Part shown: in pieces, positions 1 to 9,056 of the stretch
Position numbering within the stretch: the first letter of the stretch is position 1
Layout: the number at the start of each line of letters is the position of its first letter
From: Bradyrhizobium erythrophlei
GTDB lineage: Bacteria > Pseudomonadota > Alphaproteobacteria > Rhizobiales > Xanthobacteraceae
NCBI GenBank assembly: GCA_900129675.1
Contig: FSRD01000001.1
Coordinates: 1,291,501 to 1,355,500 of the forward strand
Direction: 5' to 3'
DNA length: 64,000 nt
Position numbers and translations under genes: made by a program
The notes under the pieces: model-generated
The model's database searches: none
What the model saw: only the letters and a program-made list of their open reading frames with translations
What the model was told of the DNA's origin: nothing

Positions 1-109
1 CAATCTTTGCTTTCGAATTGAGGCAGGCGCCTGAGGGGCCCAATATGCAAGCGGAAAGATTCTCGGACTTCTCGAAGAAGTTCTCGAGGGCGTTTTTCAT
101 GCCTCGCGA

Positions 110-560
110 CGGCGATCGATCCGTCTGCCCGGACCGTGCGGCTTGGCGGCGGTGCGACGCTCTCCTATGACCGTCTGGTCGTGACGGTCGGCTCGACGAT
201 CCGCGCCGGCGCGATCGAGCGCTATGACGAAGCAGCTATGCAAGTGATGCCGCATGCCTGGAAGGCGTGCGGGCAAACGCTGACGCTGCGGCGACAGTTG
301 GAGAGCATGCCGGATGGCGGACTGTTCGTAATGGCTGCGCCGCCCGATCCGTTTCCATGCCCGCCCGCGCCATACGAACGGGTGTCCCTGATCGTCGCTT
401 ATTTCAAGCAATACAAGCCGCGGTCGAAGATCACGGTGCTCGACGCCAAGGATACGTTTGCGGGCAGGATTTATTCCAGGATGCCTATTGTGGGTTACAC
501 CGCGGGACCGTCCATTGCGAGTACCTGGGGTTTGAGACGATCGAGCTCTCCCCGTAGGTC
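110..560 (+). pseudogene. flavocytochrome c sulfide dehydrogenase flavoprotein remnant
   Basis: This is a fragment from the middle of a sulfide dehydrogenase flavoprotein (FccB/SoxF type), which oxidises sulfide in the periplasm and passes electrons to a cytochrome c. The frame containing 136 reads IDPSARTVRL, LSYDRLVV, MPHAWKA and CPPAPYERVSLI, then KPRSKITVLDAKDTF, all typical of the family. Near position 465 homology moves to the next frame, which reads QDLFQDAY and continues to about 557. The gene therefore carries a frameshift and lacks both the N-terminal signal and FAD region and the C-terminal part. No cytochrome partner gene is present. The IS elements that begin at 679 may explain the loss of the 3' end. 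Family assignment is from motif recognition. Confidence 0.7.
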
Positions 561-678
561 GGCTACGGCGGAGCCAGACGCAAACGTAAGCGACCGCTCG
601 CCGGCAGCTCGAAGGGCCTATGCACAAATGCCCTTGGCACCGGCGCCTAATCTAACGAGTGGACCCACTGCCGCTCCA

Positions 679-1773
679 CCTGTCCCTGTCGGAAACCTAA
701 TTCGGCTGGCAAGTGAAGCCGAATCGCGCAATGTTTCTATCTTATGAGAGAAGCTTGCAGCCTGATCTGGTCGGCGCTGGTATTATTGTTCCGATCGCGG
801 GGCTCGTTGGCAGCCGAGATCCTGGTCCTTCGACATCAGATTAACATACTGAGGCGGCATTCGCCCAAGAGGCAGACGTTCAGCGCCATGGACCGCTTGA
901 TCTTTGCCGGGCTGTATCGATTGGCGCCAACAGTCCTAAACGCTCTGGCGGTTTTGAAGCCAGATACCGTTATAAAGTGGCACCGCGCCGGGTTCAGATC
1001 GTACTGGCGCTGGAGGTCACGACGTCGTGGTGGCCGACCAAACTTATCGACAGAGATACGCAAGCTTATCCGCGAGATGAGCATCGCCAACCCGCTGTGG
1101 GGAGCGCCGCGGATCCACGGAGAGTTGCTTAAGCTCGGCATCGATATCGGCCAGACGAGCGTGGCCAAGTATATGGTGAAGAGACGAGGGCCACCGTCGC
1201 AACGCTGGAAGACGTTTCTTCATAACCATGCCGACGGCATCGCGGCGATGGATTTGTTCGTCGTGCCGACGATCTCGTTTCGCCTGCTCTGTGGATTGCT
1301 GATCATGGGGCACGGCCGACGACAAATTTTGTGGTTTGGCGTCACAGCTAACCCCACTGCAGAATGGATCGCAAATCAGGTCACGGAAGCATGCGGTTGG
1401 GAACAGGCTCCCCGCTACCTGATCCGTGACCGGGATGGGGCCTATGGTGAGGTCTTCATCCGAAGACTTCGATCAACGGGCATGCGTGACCGGCCGACAT
1501 CGCCGCACTCCCCATGGCAAAACGGATATGCCGAACGGCTGATCGGTTCGATCCGACGGGAGTGTCTTGACCACGTTGTTGTGTTCGGCGAGCGACACCT
1601 CCGTCATGTACTGCTGTCGTACATGAAATATCACAACGAGATAAGGACGCATTTATCTTTGGAGAAGGATGCCGGTCTCGCGCGCCGTCAAACTGGCCGG
1701 GACCATTCTTTGCCGCCCGGCCCTGGGCGGGCTGCACCACCAATATGTTCGGATTTGATTTACGACAGGCACC
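679..1773 (+). mobile_element. insertion sequence copy 1, near full length
   Basis: An IS of about 1.1 kb encoding a DDE (integrase-core) transposase. The left end near 679 carries cctgtccctgtcggaaacct. The right end, just after the ancestral stop at 1756-1758, reads ttacgacaggcacc near 1760-1773; its reverse complement (ggtgcctgtcgtaa) is an imperfect inverted match to the left end, so both termini appear to be present. The element abuts a second, truncated, inverted copy. The exact ends and any target duplication cannot be fixed from this window. Confidence 0.65.
744..1758 (+). pseudogene. DDE transposase, C-terminal frameshift
   Basis: Transposase of IS copy 1. Residues 1-145 form the helical N-terminal region, with a basic WRSRRRGGRP stretch and the motif WGAPRIHGELLKLG. 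The retroviral-integrase core follows, with candidate catalytic residues Asp in AAMDLFVV, Asp in IRDRDGAYG and Glu in NGYAERLIGS. After RTHLSLEKDA (about 1671) the frame is wrong: the expected tail PVSRAVKLAG...GGLHHQYVRI appears in the neighbouring frame and ends at TGA 1756-1758. The uncorrected frame instead runs on to 2162 through the opposite IS copy. The core looks intact, so activity is uncertain rather than excluded. Confidence 0.7.
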
Positions 1774-2204
1774 ATATACCTGGCTACGCTGGTCTGCCCA
1801 ATTTCGATACCGAGCTTGAGCAACTCACCATGAATCCGTGGAGCTCCCCAGAGCGAATTGGCGATGCTCATCTCGCGGATCAGCTTTCGTATTTCGAGCG
1901 GCACCGTGGGCCGGCCACCGCGGCGTCTCGACTTCCAGCACCAATACAGCCGAAAACCCGCGCGATGCCAACGAACAATGGTGTCAGGCTTCACGATCGC
2001 CAGCGCATCGCAAATCTCTGGAAACAACCGATAGAGACCAACGAATACCAAGTGGTCGAAGACGCTGAACGAGAGTCTCTTAGGAGCAGTCCGCCGCAGA
2101 ACGTTTATTTGCTGCCGCAATGTCCAAATCTCTGCCTCAAGCGCTGCCCGCGACCGAAATAGATCGACAACCGTACAACCAATGAGCCTGAAAAGATCCC
2201 TCAT
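1770..2204 (-). pseudogene. truncated transposase of IS copy 2
   Basis: This encodes the first 145 residues of a transposase closely similar to the one at 744, sharing WHRAGFR.YW, SRRRGGRP, EIRKLIREMSIAN and WGAPRIHGELLKLGI. Homology ends after SVARYMV, exactly at the border with IS copy 1. The reading frame then continues into unrelated antisense sequence to 1653. No catalytic core is left. Confidence 0.7.
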
Positions 2205-2269
2205 TGAACAACAGCATCGCCCGATTCTCGGTCAACCGCCAGCCAGATGAGGTTTCCGACAGGGACAGG
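1770..2269 (-). mobile_element. insertion sequence copy 2, 3'-truncated, inverted
   Basis: The 5' half of a related IS in the opposite orientation. Its outer end at 2250-2269 carries aggtttccgacagggacagg, the exact reverse complement of the left-end sequence of copy 1 at 679-698. Both copies have the same distance of about 65 nt from that sequence to the transposase start. The element stops abruptly at about 1770, where copy 1 ends. The missing 3' half is not found left of copy 1, so insertion of copy 1 followed by deletion is a plausible history. Confidence 0.65.
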
Positions 2270-2330
2270 CGGCGCACGAGGTTCGAAATAGTCTTTTTCT
2301 TCCGCAAAATCGTCAGATTTCAGCGTCAGT

Positions 2331-2567
2331 ATGAGGTTGGCGACAGAACAGGATACGGTGGAAAAAAAAGCAAAAACAGACGCCGAGCTCGAAGAAATGA
2401 TTCTTCAGAGGCTGTTGATCGGCGGAGTGTTCGTATCGGTCCGCAGAGATCCAATCCTCGGCTGGCGACCGACCGTCATAACTGCGCCGAAACATGCGAG
2501 AAATGCGCAGGAACTCGCCGACAAGATAGCCTCGGAGCTGCGAAAGAAATTCAAACTGAAGGAATGA
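2331..2567 (+). CDS. small hypothetical protein (78 aa)
   Basis: A short charged protein. The first 40 residues look helical and rich in Lys and Glu. A central segment LLIGGVFVSVRRDPILGWRPTVITAP suggests a small beta portion, and the C-terminus (ADKIASELRKKFKLKE) is a second helix. It lies between the IS pair and the end of spoVR, transcribed towards spoVR. No domain is recognised and no strong ribosome site precedes the ATG. It is probably real because the composition is protein-like throughout, but its function is unknown. Confidence 0.5.
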   Translation: MRLATEQDTVEKKAKTDAELEEMILQRLLIGGVFVSVRRDPILGWRPTVITAPKHARNAQELADKIASELRKKFKLKE

Positions 2568-2606
2568 GATCACGCGGCGTCCTCCGCAGCCGTGGCCGGC
2601 AACCAT

Positions 2607-4151
2607 TCAAGCCGCTGCGGCGAGGCCGCCCGGGCTTAAAACGTACTCTTTGAGGATCGTGTCTGCAGCATCGACTTCGATGAGCGATACGTCATAGCTC
2701 CAGAGATCGGCCAGATGCTGAAGCACGCGCTTCGCATCCACCTCGTTCAATTGGGCTCCCTTTACGACGGTATGTCGCAATATCAAACGTCGATTTCCCG
2801 CAAGATCGACATCGACCACTTCGATGTTGGGGTCGATGAACCCGACGTCGTACTGCCGCGCCAGTTCGCGGCGAACGCGGCGGTAACCCCGCTCGTCGTG
2901 GATGGCGTCGACCCGGATGCCGGCAGTTTCCGCCGGATCATCATGCAGATGGAACAGGCGCAGCCGCCGCATCAGTCGCGGGCTGAGGAACTGGGTGATG
3001 AAGCTTTCGTCGCGGTAATTGGCCCAGACGCGGCGCAGTACGCCCATCGTATCGCCGCTTCCGGCAATCTCCCGAAACCATTCGCGATCTTCATCATCGG
3101 GGCTGGTAACGATGCGCTCAATATCCAGCATCATCGCAAATCCGAGCGCATACGGATTGAAGCCCGAGAAGCGGGGATCATCGAAGTCGGGCTGGAACAC
3201 GACGTTGGTATGCGATTGCAGGAACTCGAGGAAATTGCCGTCGGAAATTTTTCCCTGCTCATGCAACCGGTTCATGATCCGATAGTGGACGTAAGTCGCG
3301 GTGCCTTCGTTCATCACCTTGGTCTGGCTCTGCGGGTAAAAATACTGCGCGATGTGCCGTACGATGCGCAGTATTTCGCGTTGCCAAGGCTGCAGGCGCG
3401 GCGCGGATTTTTCCAGGAAGTACAGGATATTTTCCTGCGGCAGCCCAAGCAGCGTACGGCGGCGCTCGACGCTCAGCACCGCGTTGCTCTTGGCCGGCCC
3501 GGTCGGAACGGTCCGCCACAGGTCGTTGAACACGCTTTCCTCGTGCAACCGGCGCTGAGCGGCCCGCTTCTCCTCGACGCGAAGATCGAGCTTCTTCTTG
3601 CCGGGGTAGCGGTCAATGCCGTGCGACATCAACGCGTGCGCGGCATCGAGCGTATGCTCGACCGCCTGCCGGCCATGGCGCTCCTCGCACTGCGCCACGT
3701 AGCCCTTAGCGAATTCGAGATAATCCAGGATGCCGTCAGCGTCCGTCCATTGCCTGAAGAGATAATTGTTCTTGAAGAAATGATTGTGGCCGAACGCCGC
3801 GTGCGCGATCACCAGCGTCTGCATGGTCGCGGTGTTTTCCTCCATCAAATAGGAAATGCACGGCGAGCTATTGATGACGACCTCATAGGCGAGCCCCGTC
3901 AGGCCTTTGCGGTAGGACGCCTCCTGAAAGGCGAAATGCTTGCCGAACGACCAATGCTTGTAGAACAGCGGCATGCCGACCGACGAATAAGCATCCAGTA
4001 TCTGCTCGGCGGTGATGACTTCGATCTGATTGGGATAGACATCGAGCCCCAGTTCGGATCGCGCGATCTCGTCGCAGGCATCGTGAATGCGCTGCAAGGT
4101 CGGGAAATCCCAATCCGCTCCCTGAAACAGTCGGTCGGCTGTGGCGGTCAT
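2607..4151 (-). CDS. spoVR: SpoVR family protein
   Basis: A 514-residue SpoVR/YcgB family protein of normal length. Family hallmarks are HWSFGKHF near residue 66, AYEVVINSSPCISYLMEENT, and HAAFGHNHFFKNN near residue 120. The biochemical role is unknown; in other bacteria the gene follows prkA and the yeaH-type gene and is linked to stress and stationary phase. The start overlaps the end of the DUF444 gene by 4 nt (ATGA type), so translation is probably coupled. It is the third and last gene of prkA-yeaH-spoVR. Confidence 0.93.
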   Translation of the reverse strand: MTATADRLFQGADWDFPTLQRIHDACDEIARSELGLDVYPNQIEVITAEQILDAYSSVGMPLFYKHWSFGKHFAFQEASYRKGLTGLAYEVVINSSPCISYLMEENTATMQTLVIAHAAFGHNHFFKNNYLFRQWTDADGILDYLEFAKGYVAQCEERHGRQAVEHTLDAAHALMSHGIDRYPGKKKLDLRVEEKRAAQRRLHEESVFNDLWRTVPTGPAKSNAVLSVERRRTLLGLPQENILYFLEKSAPRLQPWQREILRIVRHIAQYFYPQSQTKVMNEGTATYVHYRIMNRLHEQGKISDGNFLEFLQSHTNVVFQPDFDDPRFSGFNPYALGFAMMLDIERIVTSPDDEDREWFREIAGSGDTMGVLRRVWANYRDESFITQFLSPRLMRRLRLFHLHDDPAETAGIRVDAIHDERGYRRVRRELARQYDVGFIDPNIEVVDVDLAGNRRLILRHTVVKGAQLNEVDAKRVLQHLADLWSYDVSLIEVDAADTILKEYVLSPGGLAAAA

Positions 4152-5431
4152 GGCGCGGCCCTCTCACGTTTTCCGCGGCGCTGGAAGAGATCGTGAAACA
4201 CCGGGAATATCTCGCTGCGTTCACTGACCTTGCGCATCGATAACGGCGCCCCCTCGGCGCGCAGGCGCTTGTAAAGCGTCCAAAGCGAGGAGTCCGGCAT
4301 ATCGAACGTGTAGTTGGCGGCCTCGCCGACTTCCAGATAGGCGAAGAACTGACAGACCGGCAGGATCATGTCGGTTAGGAGCTGCCCGGTGACGGCGCTG
4401 TCGGAGCTTATATTGTCCCCGTCGGAGGCCTCGGCCGCGTAGATGTTCCAGTCCGCCGGACGAAACCGCGACCTGATGATATCGTGCATCGCCTGCAGCG
4501 CACTTGACACCAGCGTCCCGCCCGATGCTGGCCCGTGAAAGAACGTCTCCTCGTCGACCTCTTCGGCCCGGTCAGTATGACGGATGAAGACGATCTCGAC
4601 GTGGCGATAGCGCCGCTTCAGAAACACGTAGAGCAGCATATAGAAGCGCTTGGCCAGATTCTTCATGTGCTCGGACATGGAGCCGGACACGTCCATTAGG
4701 CAAAACATGACGGCTTGGGCGACCGGCTTCGGCGTGGCTTCAAAGCGGCGGTACCTGATATCGATGGGATCGATGAATGGAATCCGGCGGGCCTTCGCCT
4801 TCAGGGCTTCGATCTCCGCCATCAACTCGGCGCGCCGTGCTTCGTCGCAGTCTGCCGCTGCCGCCTCCGCCTCAAGCTCCGCGATCGCTTCGGGCCGCGG
4901 CCGCCGCAGCGCCACCCGCCGCGCCAGCGCGCGGCTCACGGTGCGGCTGATCGAAATATTCGCGGGCGAGCCCGACGTGGCGTAGCCGGCCCGGTGAATT
5001 CCCTCGCTCTCTGCCTCCGCGAGTTTGCGCTTGGCGAGGTCCGGCAGCTCCAGGTCATCGAGGAACAGGTCGACGAACTCGTCGCGGCTCAGAACGAAGC
5101 GGAACGCGTCTTCGCTGTCACCTTCGCCCGGGCCGGTCCCTTTGCCGCCGCGCTGGCTCGGCCGCGGAAGCATATCGCCCTCGACAAACTTCTTGTTACC
5201 TGGCCACACCATGTCGCGGGTGCCGCCCTCGCGCCGGAAGCGCGGCTCATCCATGCCATCGAGTGGTATGCTGACCTCGCCCCCTTCCAGAACATCCTTG
5301 ATGTCCCGGTCTTGCGAGGATTTCTTGACGGCCCCCTGAACCAGTGCCTTGGCACGCCGCAAGAACCGCTGGCGATTCTCGAGGCTCTTGCTGCCCGGAT
5401 TCAGGCGCCGGTCGACGATATGAATGGCCAC
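4148..5431 (-). CDS. yeaH: DUF444 / YeaH-YhbH family protein
   Basis: A 427-residue protein with an N-terminal basic region (FLRRAKALVQGAVKKS), a helical, Ala- and Glu-rich middle, and a C-terminal von Willebrand A-like domain. The metal-site-like sequence LMDVSGSMSEHMK is near residue 245. In enterobacteria the homologue is co-transcribed with the PrkA kinase and acts in the same stress pathway; a molecular function is not established. It sits 13 nt downstream of prkA and overlaps spoVR by 4 nt. The VWA domain suggests a metal-dependent protein-binding role alongside the AAA-type kinase (inference). Confidence 0.92.
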   Translation of the reverse strand: MAIHIVDRRLNPGSKSLENRQRFLRRAKALVQGAVKKSSQDRDIKDVLEGGEVSIPLDGMDEPRFRREGGTRDMVWPGNKKFVEGDMLPRPSQRGGKGTGPGEGDSEDAFRFVLSRDEFVDLFLDDLELPDLAKRKLAEAESEGIHRAGYATSGSPANISISRTVSRALARRVALRRPRPEAIAELEAEAAAADCDEARRAELMAEIEALKAKARRIPFIDPIDIRYRRFEATPKPVAQAVMFCLMDVSGSMSEHMKNLAKRFYMLLYVFLKRRYRHVEIVFIRHTDRAEEVDEETFFHGPASGGTLVSSALQAMHDIIRSRFRPADWNIYAAEASDGDNISSDSAVTGQLLTDMILPVCQFFAYLEVGEAANYTFDMPDSSLWTLYKRLRAEGAPLSMRKVSERSEIFPVFHDLFQRRGKRERAAP

Positions 5432-5444
5432 TTTCGCATCCGCC

Positions 5445-7388
5445 TCAACCGGCTTGTTTTACGCGCATATACCACTCGACGAGCCGACGGACCTGGCGCT
5501 CGGTGTAACCGCGTTCGGCCATCCGCGCGACGAACTCGCCGTGCTTCTTTTCGGTCTCGCCGTCCTTCTTCGAACCGAACGAGATCACCGGAAGCAGGTC
5601 TTCGACCTGCGAAAAGATCCGCTTCTCGATCACATCGCGGACCTTCTCGTAGCTGGTCCAGCTCGGATTCTTGCCGCCATTGTGGGCCCGCGATCGCAGC
5701 GAGAACTTGACGACCTCGTTGCGGAAATCCTTCGGGTTGGCGATGCCGGCGGGCTTCTCGATCTTGGTCAGCTCCTGGTTCAGAAGCTCGCGATTGAGCA
5801 ACTGGCCGGTATCGGGATCCTTGAAGTCCTGATCCTCGATCCAGGCGTCAGCGTAGTCGAGGTAGCGGTCGAAGAGGTTCTGGCCGTAATCCGAATAGGA
5901 TTCGAGATAGGCCTTCTGGATCTCGTTGCCGACGAACTCGGCATAGCGCGGAGCAAGCTCTGCCTTGATGAATTCGAGGTAACGCTTCTCGGCTTCTTCG
6001 GGAAGCTGCTCGCGACGGATTGCCTGTTCCAGAGCGTACATCAGATGGACGGCATCGGCGCCAAGCTCGGCAGTGTCGTGGTTGAACGTCGCGGCGAGAA
6101 TCTTGAACGCAAAGCGCGTCGAGACACCGTCCATGCCTTCGTCCACGCCCGCAACGTCCTTGTATTCCTGGACGCTGCGGGCTTTTGGATCGGTCTCCTT
6201 TAGGCTTTCGCCGTCATAGACCCTCATCTTGGCAAACAGCGTCGAGTTCTCGTGCTTGCGCAGGCGTGACATGACGGAGAAGCGCGCCAGCGTCTCGAGC
6301 GTCGCCGGCGCACAGGGCGCGGAAGCAAGCTCGGACCCCTGGATCAGCTTCTCATAGATCCTCTGTTCCTCGGTCACTCGCAGACAGTAGGGAACCTTGA
6401 TGACGCAGATGCGGTCAATGAAGGCTTCGTTGTTCTTGTTGGTCTTGAAGCTCCGCCATTCCGACTCGTTCGAATGCGCCAGAATGATGCCTGTATAGGG
6501 AATCGCGCCGATATTTTCGGTGCCGATATAGTTGCCTTCCTGCGTCGCCGTCAGCAGCGGATGCAGCATCTTGATCGGCGCCTTGAACATTTCGACGAAT
6601 TCGAGCACGCCCTGGTTGGCTCGATTAAGGCCGCCCGAATAGCTGTAGGCGTCAGGATCGTTCTGGGCGAAGGTCTCCAGCTTGCGGATATCGACTTTGC
6701 CGACCAGCGAGGAAATGTCCTGATTGTTTTCGTCGCCGGGCTCCGTCTTTGCGATTGCGATCTGGCGCAGCCGCGACGGCTGAATCCTGGCGACGCGGAA
6801 TTGAGAGATATCGCCCCCAAACGCTTCAAGCCGCTTGTAGCACCAGGGGCTCATAAGCCCGTTCAGACGCCGGCTCGGAATGCCGTATTTCTCTTCGATT
6901 ATCGGCCCCAGCGATTCCGGATCGAACAGGCCGAGGGGGCTCTCGAAGATCGGGCTGATCTCGTCCCCGGCCTTCAACACATAGATGGGATGGACCTCCA
7001 TCAGGGACTTGATTCGCTCGGCAAGCGACGACTTGCCGCCGCCAACAGGTCCCAACAGGTACAGTATCTGCTTGCGCTCCTCCAGACCCTGGGCGGCGTG
7101 CCGAAAGAAGCCAACGATGCGCTCGATCGTGTCTTCCATGCCGTGGAACCCCGCGAAGGCCGGATAGGCGCGTATCGTCCGGTTCAAAAAAATACGGCCA
7201 AGGCGGGAGTCCTTGGCCGTATCAATCATCTGAGGCTCACCGATCGCTGCTAACAATCGTTCGGCGGCATTGGCATATCGCATCGGATCGCCTCGACACG
7301 ACTCCAGATACTCGGCCATCGACATGTCGATTTCACTTCTGGCCTCGAAAGATCTGGCAAAAGCATTGAACAGAGAATCGTTGTACAT
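5445..7388 (-). CDS. prkA: PrkA-type serine protein kinase / AAA ATPase
   Basis: A 647-residue PrkA (YeaG) family protein. The N-terminal AAA-type domain has a Walker A motif GPVGGGKSS at residues 113-121. The C-terminal part (SFGSKKDGETEKKHGEFV...GYTERQVRRLVEWYMRV) carries the PrkA kinase-like domain. The length matches the family. It heads the operon prkA-yeaH-spoVR. In E. coli the yeaGH operon responds to nitrogen starvation and stationary phase; no convincing sigma-54 element was found upstream here. Confidence 0.95.
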   Translation of the reverse strand: MYNDSLFNAFARSFEARSEIDMSMAEYLESCRGDPMRYANAAERLLAAIGEPQMIDTAKDSRLGRIFLNRTIRAYPAFAGFHGMEDTIERIVGFFRHAAQGLEERKQILYLLGPVGGGKSSLAERIKSLMEVHPIYVLKAGDEISPIFESPLGLFDPESLGPIIEEKYGIPSRRLNGLMSPWCYKRLEAFGGDISQFRVARIQPSRLRQIAIAKTEPGDENNQDISSLVGKVDIRKLETFAQNDPDAYSYSGGLNRANQGVLEFVEMFKAPIKMLHPLLTATQEGNYIGTENIGAIPYTGIILAHSNESEWRSFKTNKNNEAFIDRICVIKVPYCLRVTEEQRIYEKLIQGSELASAPCAPATLETLARFSVMSRLRKHENSTLFAKMRVYDGESLKETDPKARSVQEYKDVAGVDEGMDGVSTRFAFKILAATFNHDTAELGADAVHLMYALEQAIRREQLPEEAEKRYLEFIKAELAPRYAEFVGNEIQKAYLESYSDYGQNLFDRYLDYADAWIEDQDFKDPDTGQLLNRELLNQELTKIEKPAGIANPKDFRNEVVKFSLRSRAHNGGKNPSWTSYEKVRDVIEKRIFSQVEDLLPVISFGSKKDGETEKKHGEFVARMAERGYTERQVRRLVEWYMRVKQAG

Positions 7389-7879
7389 GATTCATCTCCT
7401 CATGTGGTTAGCAGCGTCGCTGCAACGCTCGACAAGGCACCCTGCGCACCTCGTCACGAATCAGAATCTGCATGTCCGTCGATTAAACACGCGGCAGACT
7501 TCGCCGCGCAATCCACAACGCGGGCACTGACTGATTCATAAGGAGGCAGATCGCTGAATAATTGGGCGACGAGGGCTTTCCATCGCCGAATACGATACGG
7601 ATTTCTGAAGATGTAACCACTTCGCAACGATCGACCTAAGCCCTCGAGCGCGGCCGCCGGAGTTGACGACCCGCCCGCCGCTTGTGCTGTGTTCCGTAGA
7701 AACACGGAGCGTGCAGCTCAACGAAAGACCACGAAAGACCTTGCTATATCAAACCCCAGCAGAGAAGTTCGCGGAATGTGTTGCAGCGACCGGTTGAACC
7801 CGCCGCCAAAAGCGGCCGTTCGCGAGGCACGTTGCAAATCCTTCACTCATAGACCAGCAGCTCCCTGCGTCTCACCTAC
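7389..7879. other. intergenic stretch upstream of prkA, no supported gene
   Basis: About 490 nt lie between prkA and a small ORF. The minus-strand frame at 7454-7705 is open for 83 codons but has no recognisable motif or ribosome site, and two other frames are open over the same stretch, so it is not called. I searched by eye for a -24/-12 (GG-N10-GC) element facing prkA and saw none that was convincing. The prkA promoter must lie here. Confidence 0.4.
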
Positions 7880-8011
7880 TTAATCATACCAATCCTTGCG
7901 GTCGCGCGGGACCGGTTCAAATTTGCCGCGCGCGTAGCCATTCGAAACGGCGGGCTGTAGTTCGGCCACATGCGCTTCCAAAAATTCATTCGCGACGATC
8001 AACGCTTTCAC
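7880..8011 (-). CDS. short ORF, possibly the detached C-terminus of the MBL-fold remnant
   Basis: The minus-strand frame from 8038 to the TAA at 7880-7882 reads a protein-like tail: NARDAVKALIVANEFLEAHV, then VSNGYARGKFEPVPRDRKDWYD. The first usable start is GTG at 8011, giving 43 residues. It is in the same frame as, and directly downstream of, the stop codon (8039-8041) of the MBL-fold fragment. It could be a separate small protein, or the tail of a gene broken by a nonsense mutation. No family is recognised. Confidence 0.4.
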   Translation of the reverse strand: MKALIVANEFLEAHVAELQPAVSNGYARGKFEPVPRDRKDWYD

Positions 8012-8038
8012 AGCATCGCGCGCGTTTCCGCTTCTTTC

Positions 8039-8400
8039 TTACAAGAATCCTTTCTTTTCCACTACCGCGCCGTCGGCCAGGCTCAAACGCCGATCTCGCC
8101 GCGCGAGTGCGGCCTCCATCACAGCAAGAAGTTTGCTCGGTTCGGTGATGACGCTGCCATGGGCAGGGCAGATCATCCGCGTTTCGTACTTCCACAACAT
8201 TTCGGCCAAATCGGTCACGATAGCAGTAATATCTGCATACCTTGACCAGTAGAGCGCAAGGTCGAGGACCAAGTGAGCTTCCGCGGGTGTCGGCGGCTTA
8301 GGCAATTCATGGCTGAGCAGGACGCATTCTGCCGAGTCGTAATGCGAGAACGCGAATCCGTCGGAGACGAAGACGTGCATGCCGGCACGCTCGCGATCCG
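8039..8400 (-). pseudogene. C-terminal fragment of an MBL-fold metallo-hydrolase
   Basis: The fragment reads FVSDGFAFSHYDSAECVLLS, then LALYWSRYADI and RMICPAHGSVITEPSKLL, which resemble the second half of metallo-beta-lactamase-fold proteins of the diiron or oxygen-binding type (the CPAHG motif is the late metal-binding loop). The N-terminal half, with the HxHxDH motif, is missing: upstream of about 8400 the sequence changes to a different gene remnant on the other strand. It is therefore treated as truncated and non-functional. The open frame begins at 8464, but the first 22 or so residues look unrelated. Confidence 0.55.
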
Positions 8401-8411
8401 CAGCGGCAACC

Positions 8412-8637
8412 CGCACGACACCGAACCGTGGGAGTGGCGCTGCGGCTTCTATCCCGGATCCCACCCAGGCGAATGCCGCAGCGGCAACGCGGAGCCGCCT
8501 GGCCGATGTTCCTGCCTAACCGCACGGAGGCCGACTTCCAAGCATGGCGCGACCAGCGCGATTGGACCGAGAGAAAATACGCGCTGTGGGATGCCGGCAA
8601 GCGCCTGGAGCCGCCGAGCCACGGGCCAATTTCATAA
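8412..8637 (+). pseudogene. remnant of a small rhizobial hypothetical gene
   Basis: Two adjacent plus-strand frames carry consecutive pieces of what looks like one protein: PWEWRCGFYPGSHPGEC (frame through 8415-8470), then FLPNRTEADFQAWRDQRDWT and KYALWDAGKRL (frame through 8508-8637). The jump between frames near 8485 and the loss of intervening sequence indicate decay. I recognise the pattern as a common hypothetical protein of Bradyrhizobium relatives but know no function. It sits against the truncated MBL-fold fragment, so this is a junction of debris. Confidence 0.45.
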
Positions 8638-8786
8638 CCAGCCCTTCCCCTAACCTGAAGACCGTCATGGATGGAACAGGTGGACAACCCCGAGCTCCCA
8701 CAATTGCGAATCCCTGCCCTGTGTTAGCAGGGCGGAACGGGAGGCGCGCGCCAAGGATTCGTCTCGCGCGTGCAGGAGTGATTGCG

Positions 8787-9056
8787 ATGCTGATGATGAA
8801 GGAACGACGGCCCGCGTTCCGGACGATCGAGGGCTGGGCGAGGTCGATTCTGCGGGAGGCGGGCGCCATTCAGGAATGCGAGGAGCATGGCTGGATGAAA
8901 GATCGCACGGATCCGCACGCCCGCGAGCGCGCCCTTCTCATCGCTCATCAGGATCCGCCGCCCGGCGTCTCTTCGGACGACGCGGTCGCCGCTGTTCGCG
9001 ATGTGATGGACTCGATCGGCGACACCTGCCCCGAGTGCTCGCCCAATGCCGGCTAA
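8787..9056 (+). CDS. small hypothetical protein (89 aa)
   Basis: The start is ATG 8787, preceded by AGGAG at 8774-8778; the frame is open further upstream but without coding character. The protein is hydrophilic. A basic N-terminus with GWARSILREAGAI is followed by a charged middle (CEEHGWMKDRTDPHARERA) and a C-terminus with DAVAAVRDVMDSIGDTCPEC. The CPEC pair and CEEH could bind a metal, but this is conjecture. Its function is unknown. It looks intact, unlike its left-hand neighbours. Confidence 0.6.
   Translation: MLMMKERRPAFRTIEGWARSILREAGAIQECEEHGWMKDRTDPHARERALLIAHQDPPPGVSSDDAVAAVRDVMDSIGDTCPECSPNAG

Noticed and set aside
7454..7705. 83-codon minus-strand frame upstream of prkA
   Set aside because: No motif, no ribosome site and competing open frames on the other strand; insufficient support.
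7389..7760. Sigma-54 promoter for prkA
   Set aside because: The related E. coli operon is linked to nitrogen stress, so a -24/-12 element was sought, but no GG-N10-GC pair with good flanks was seen facing prkA.
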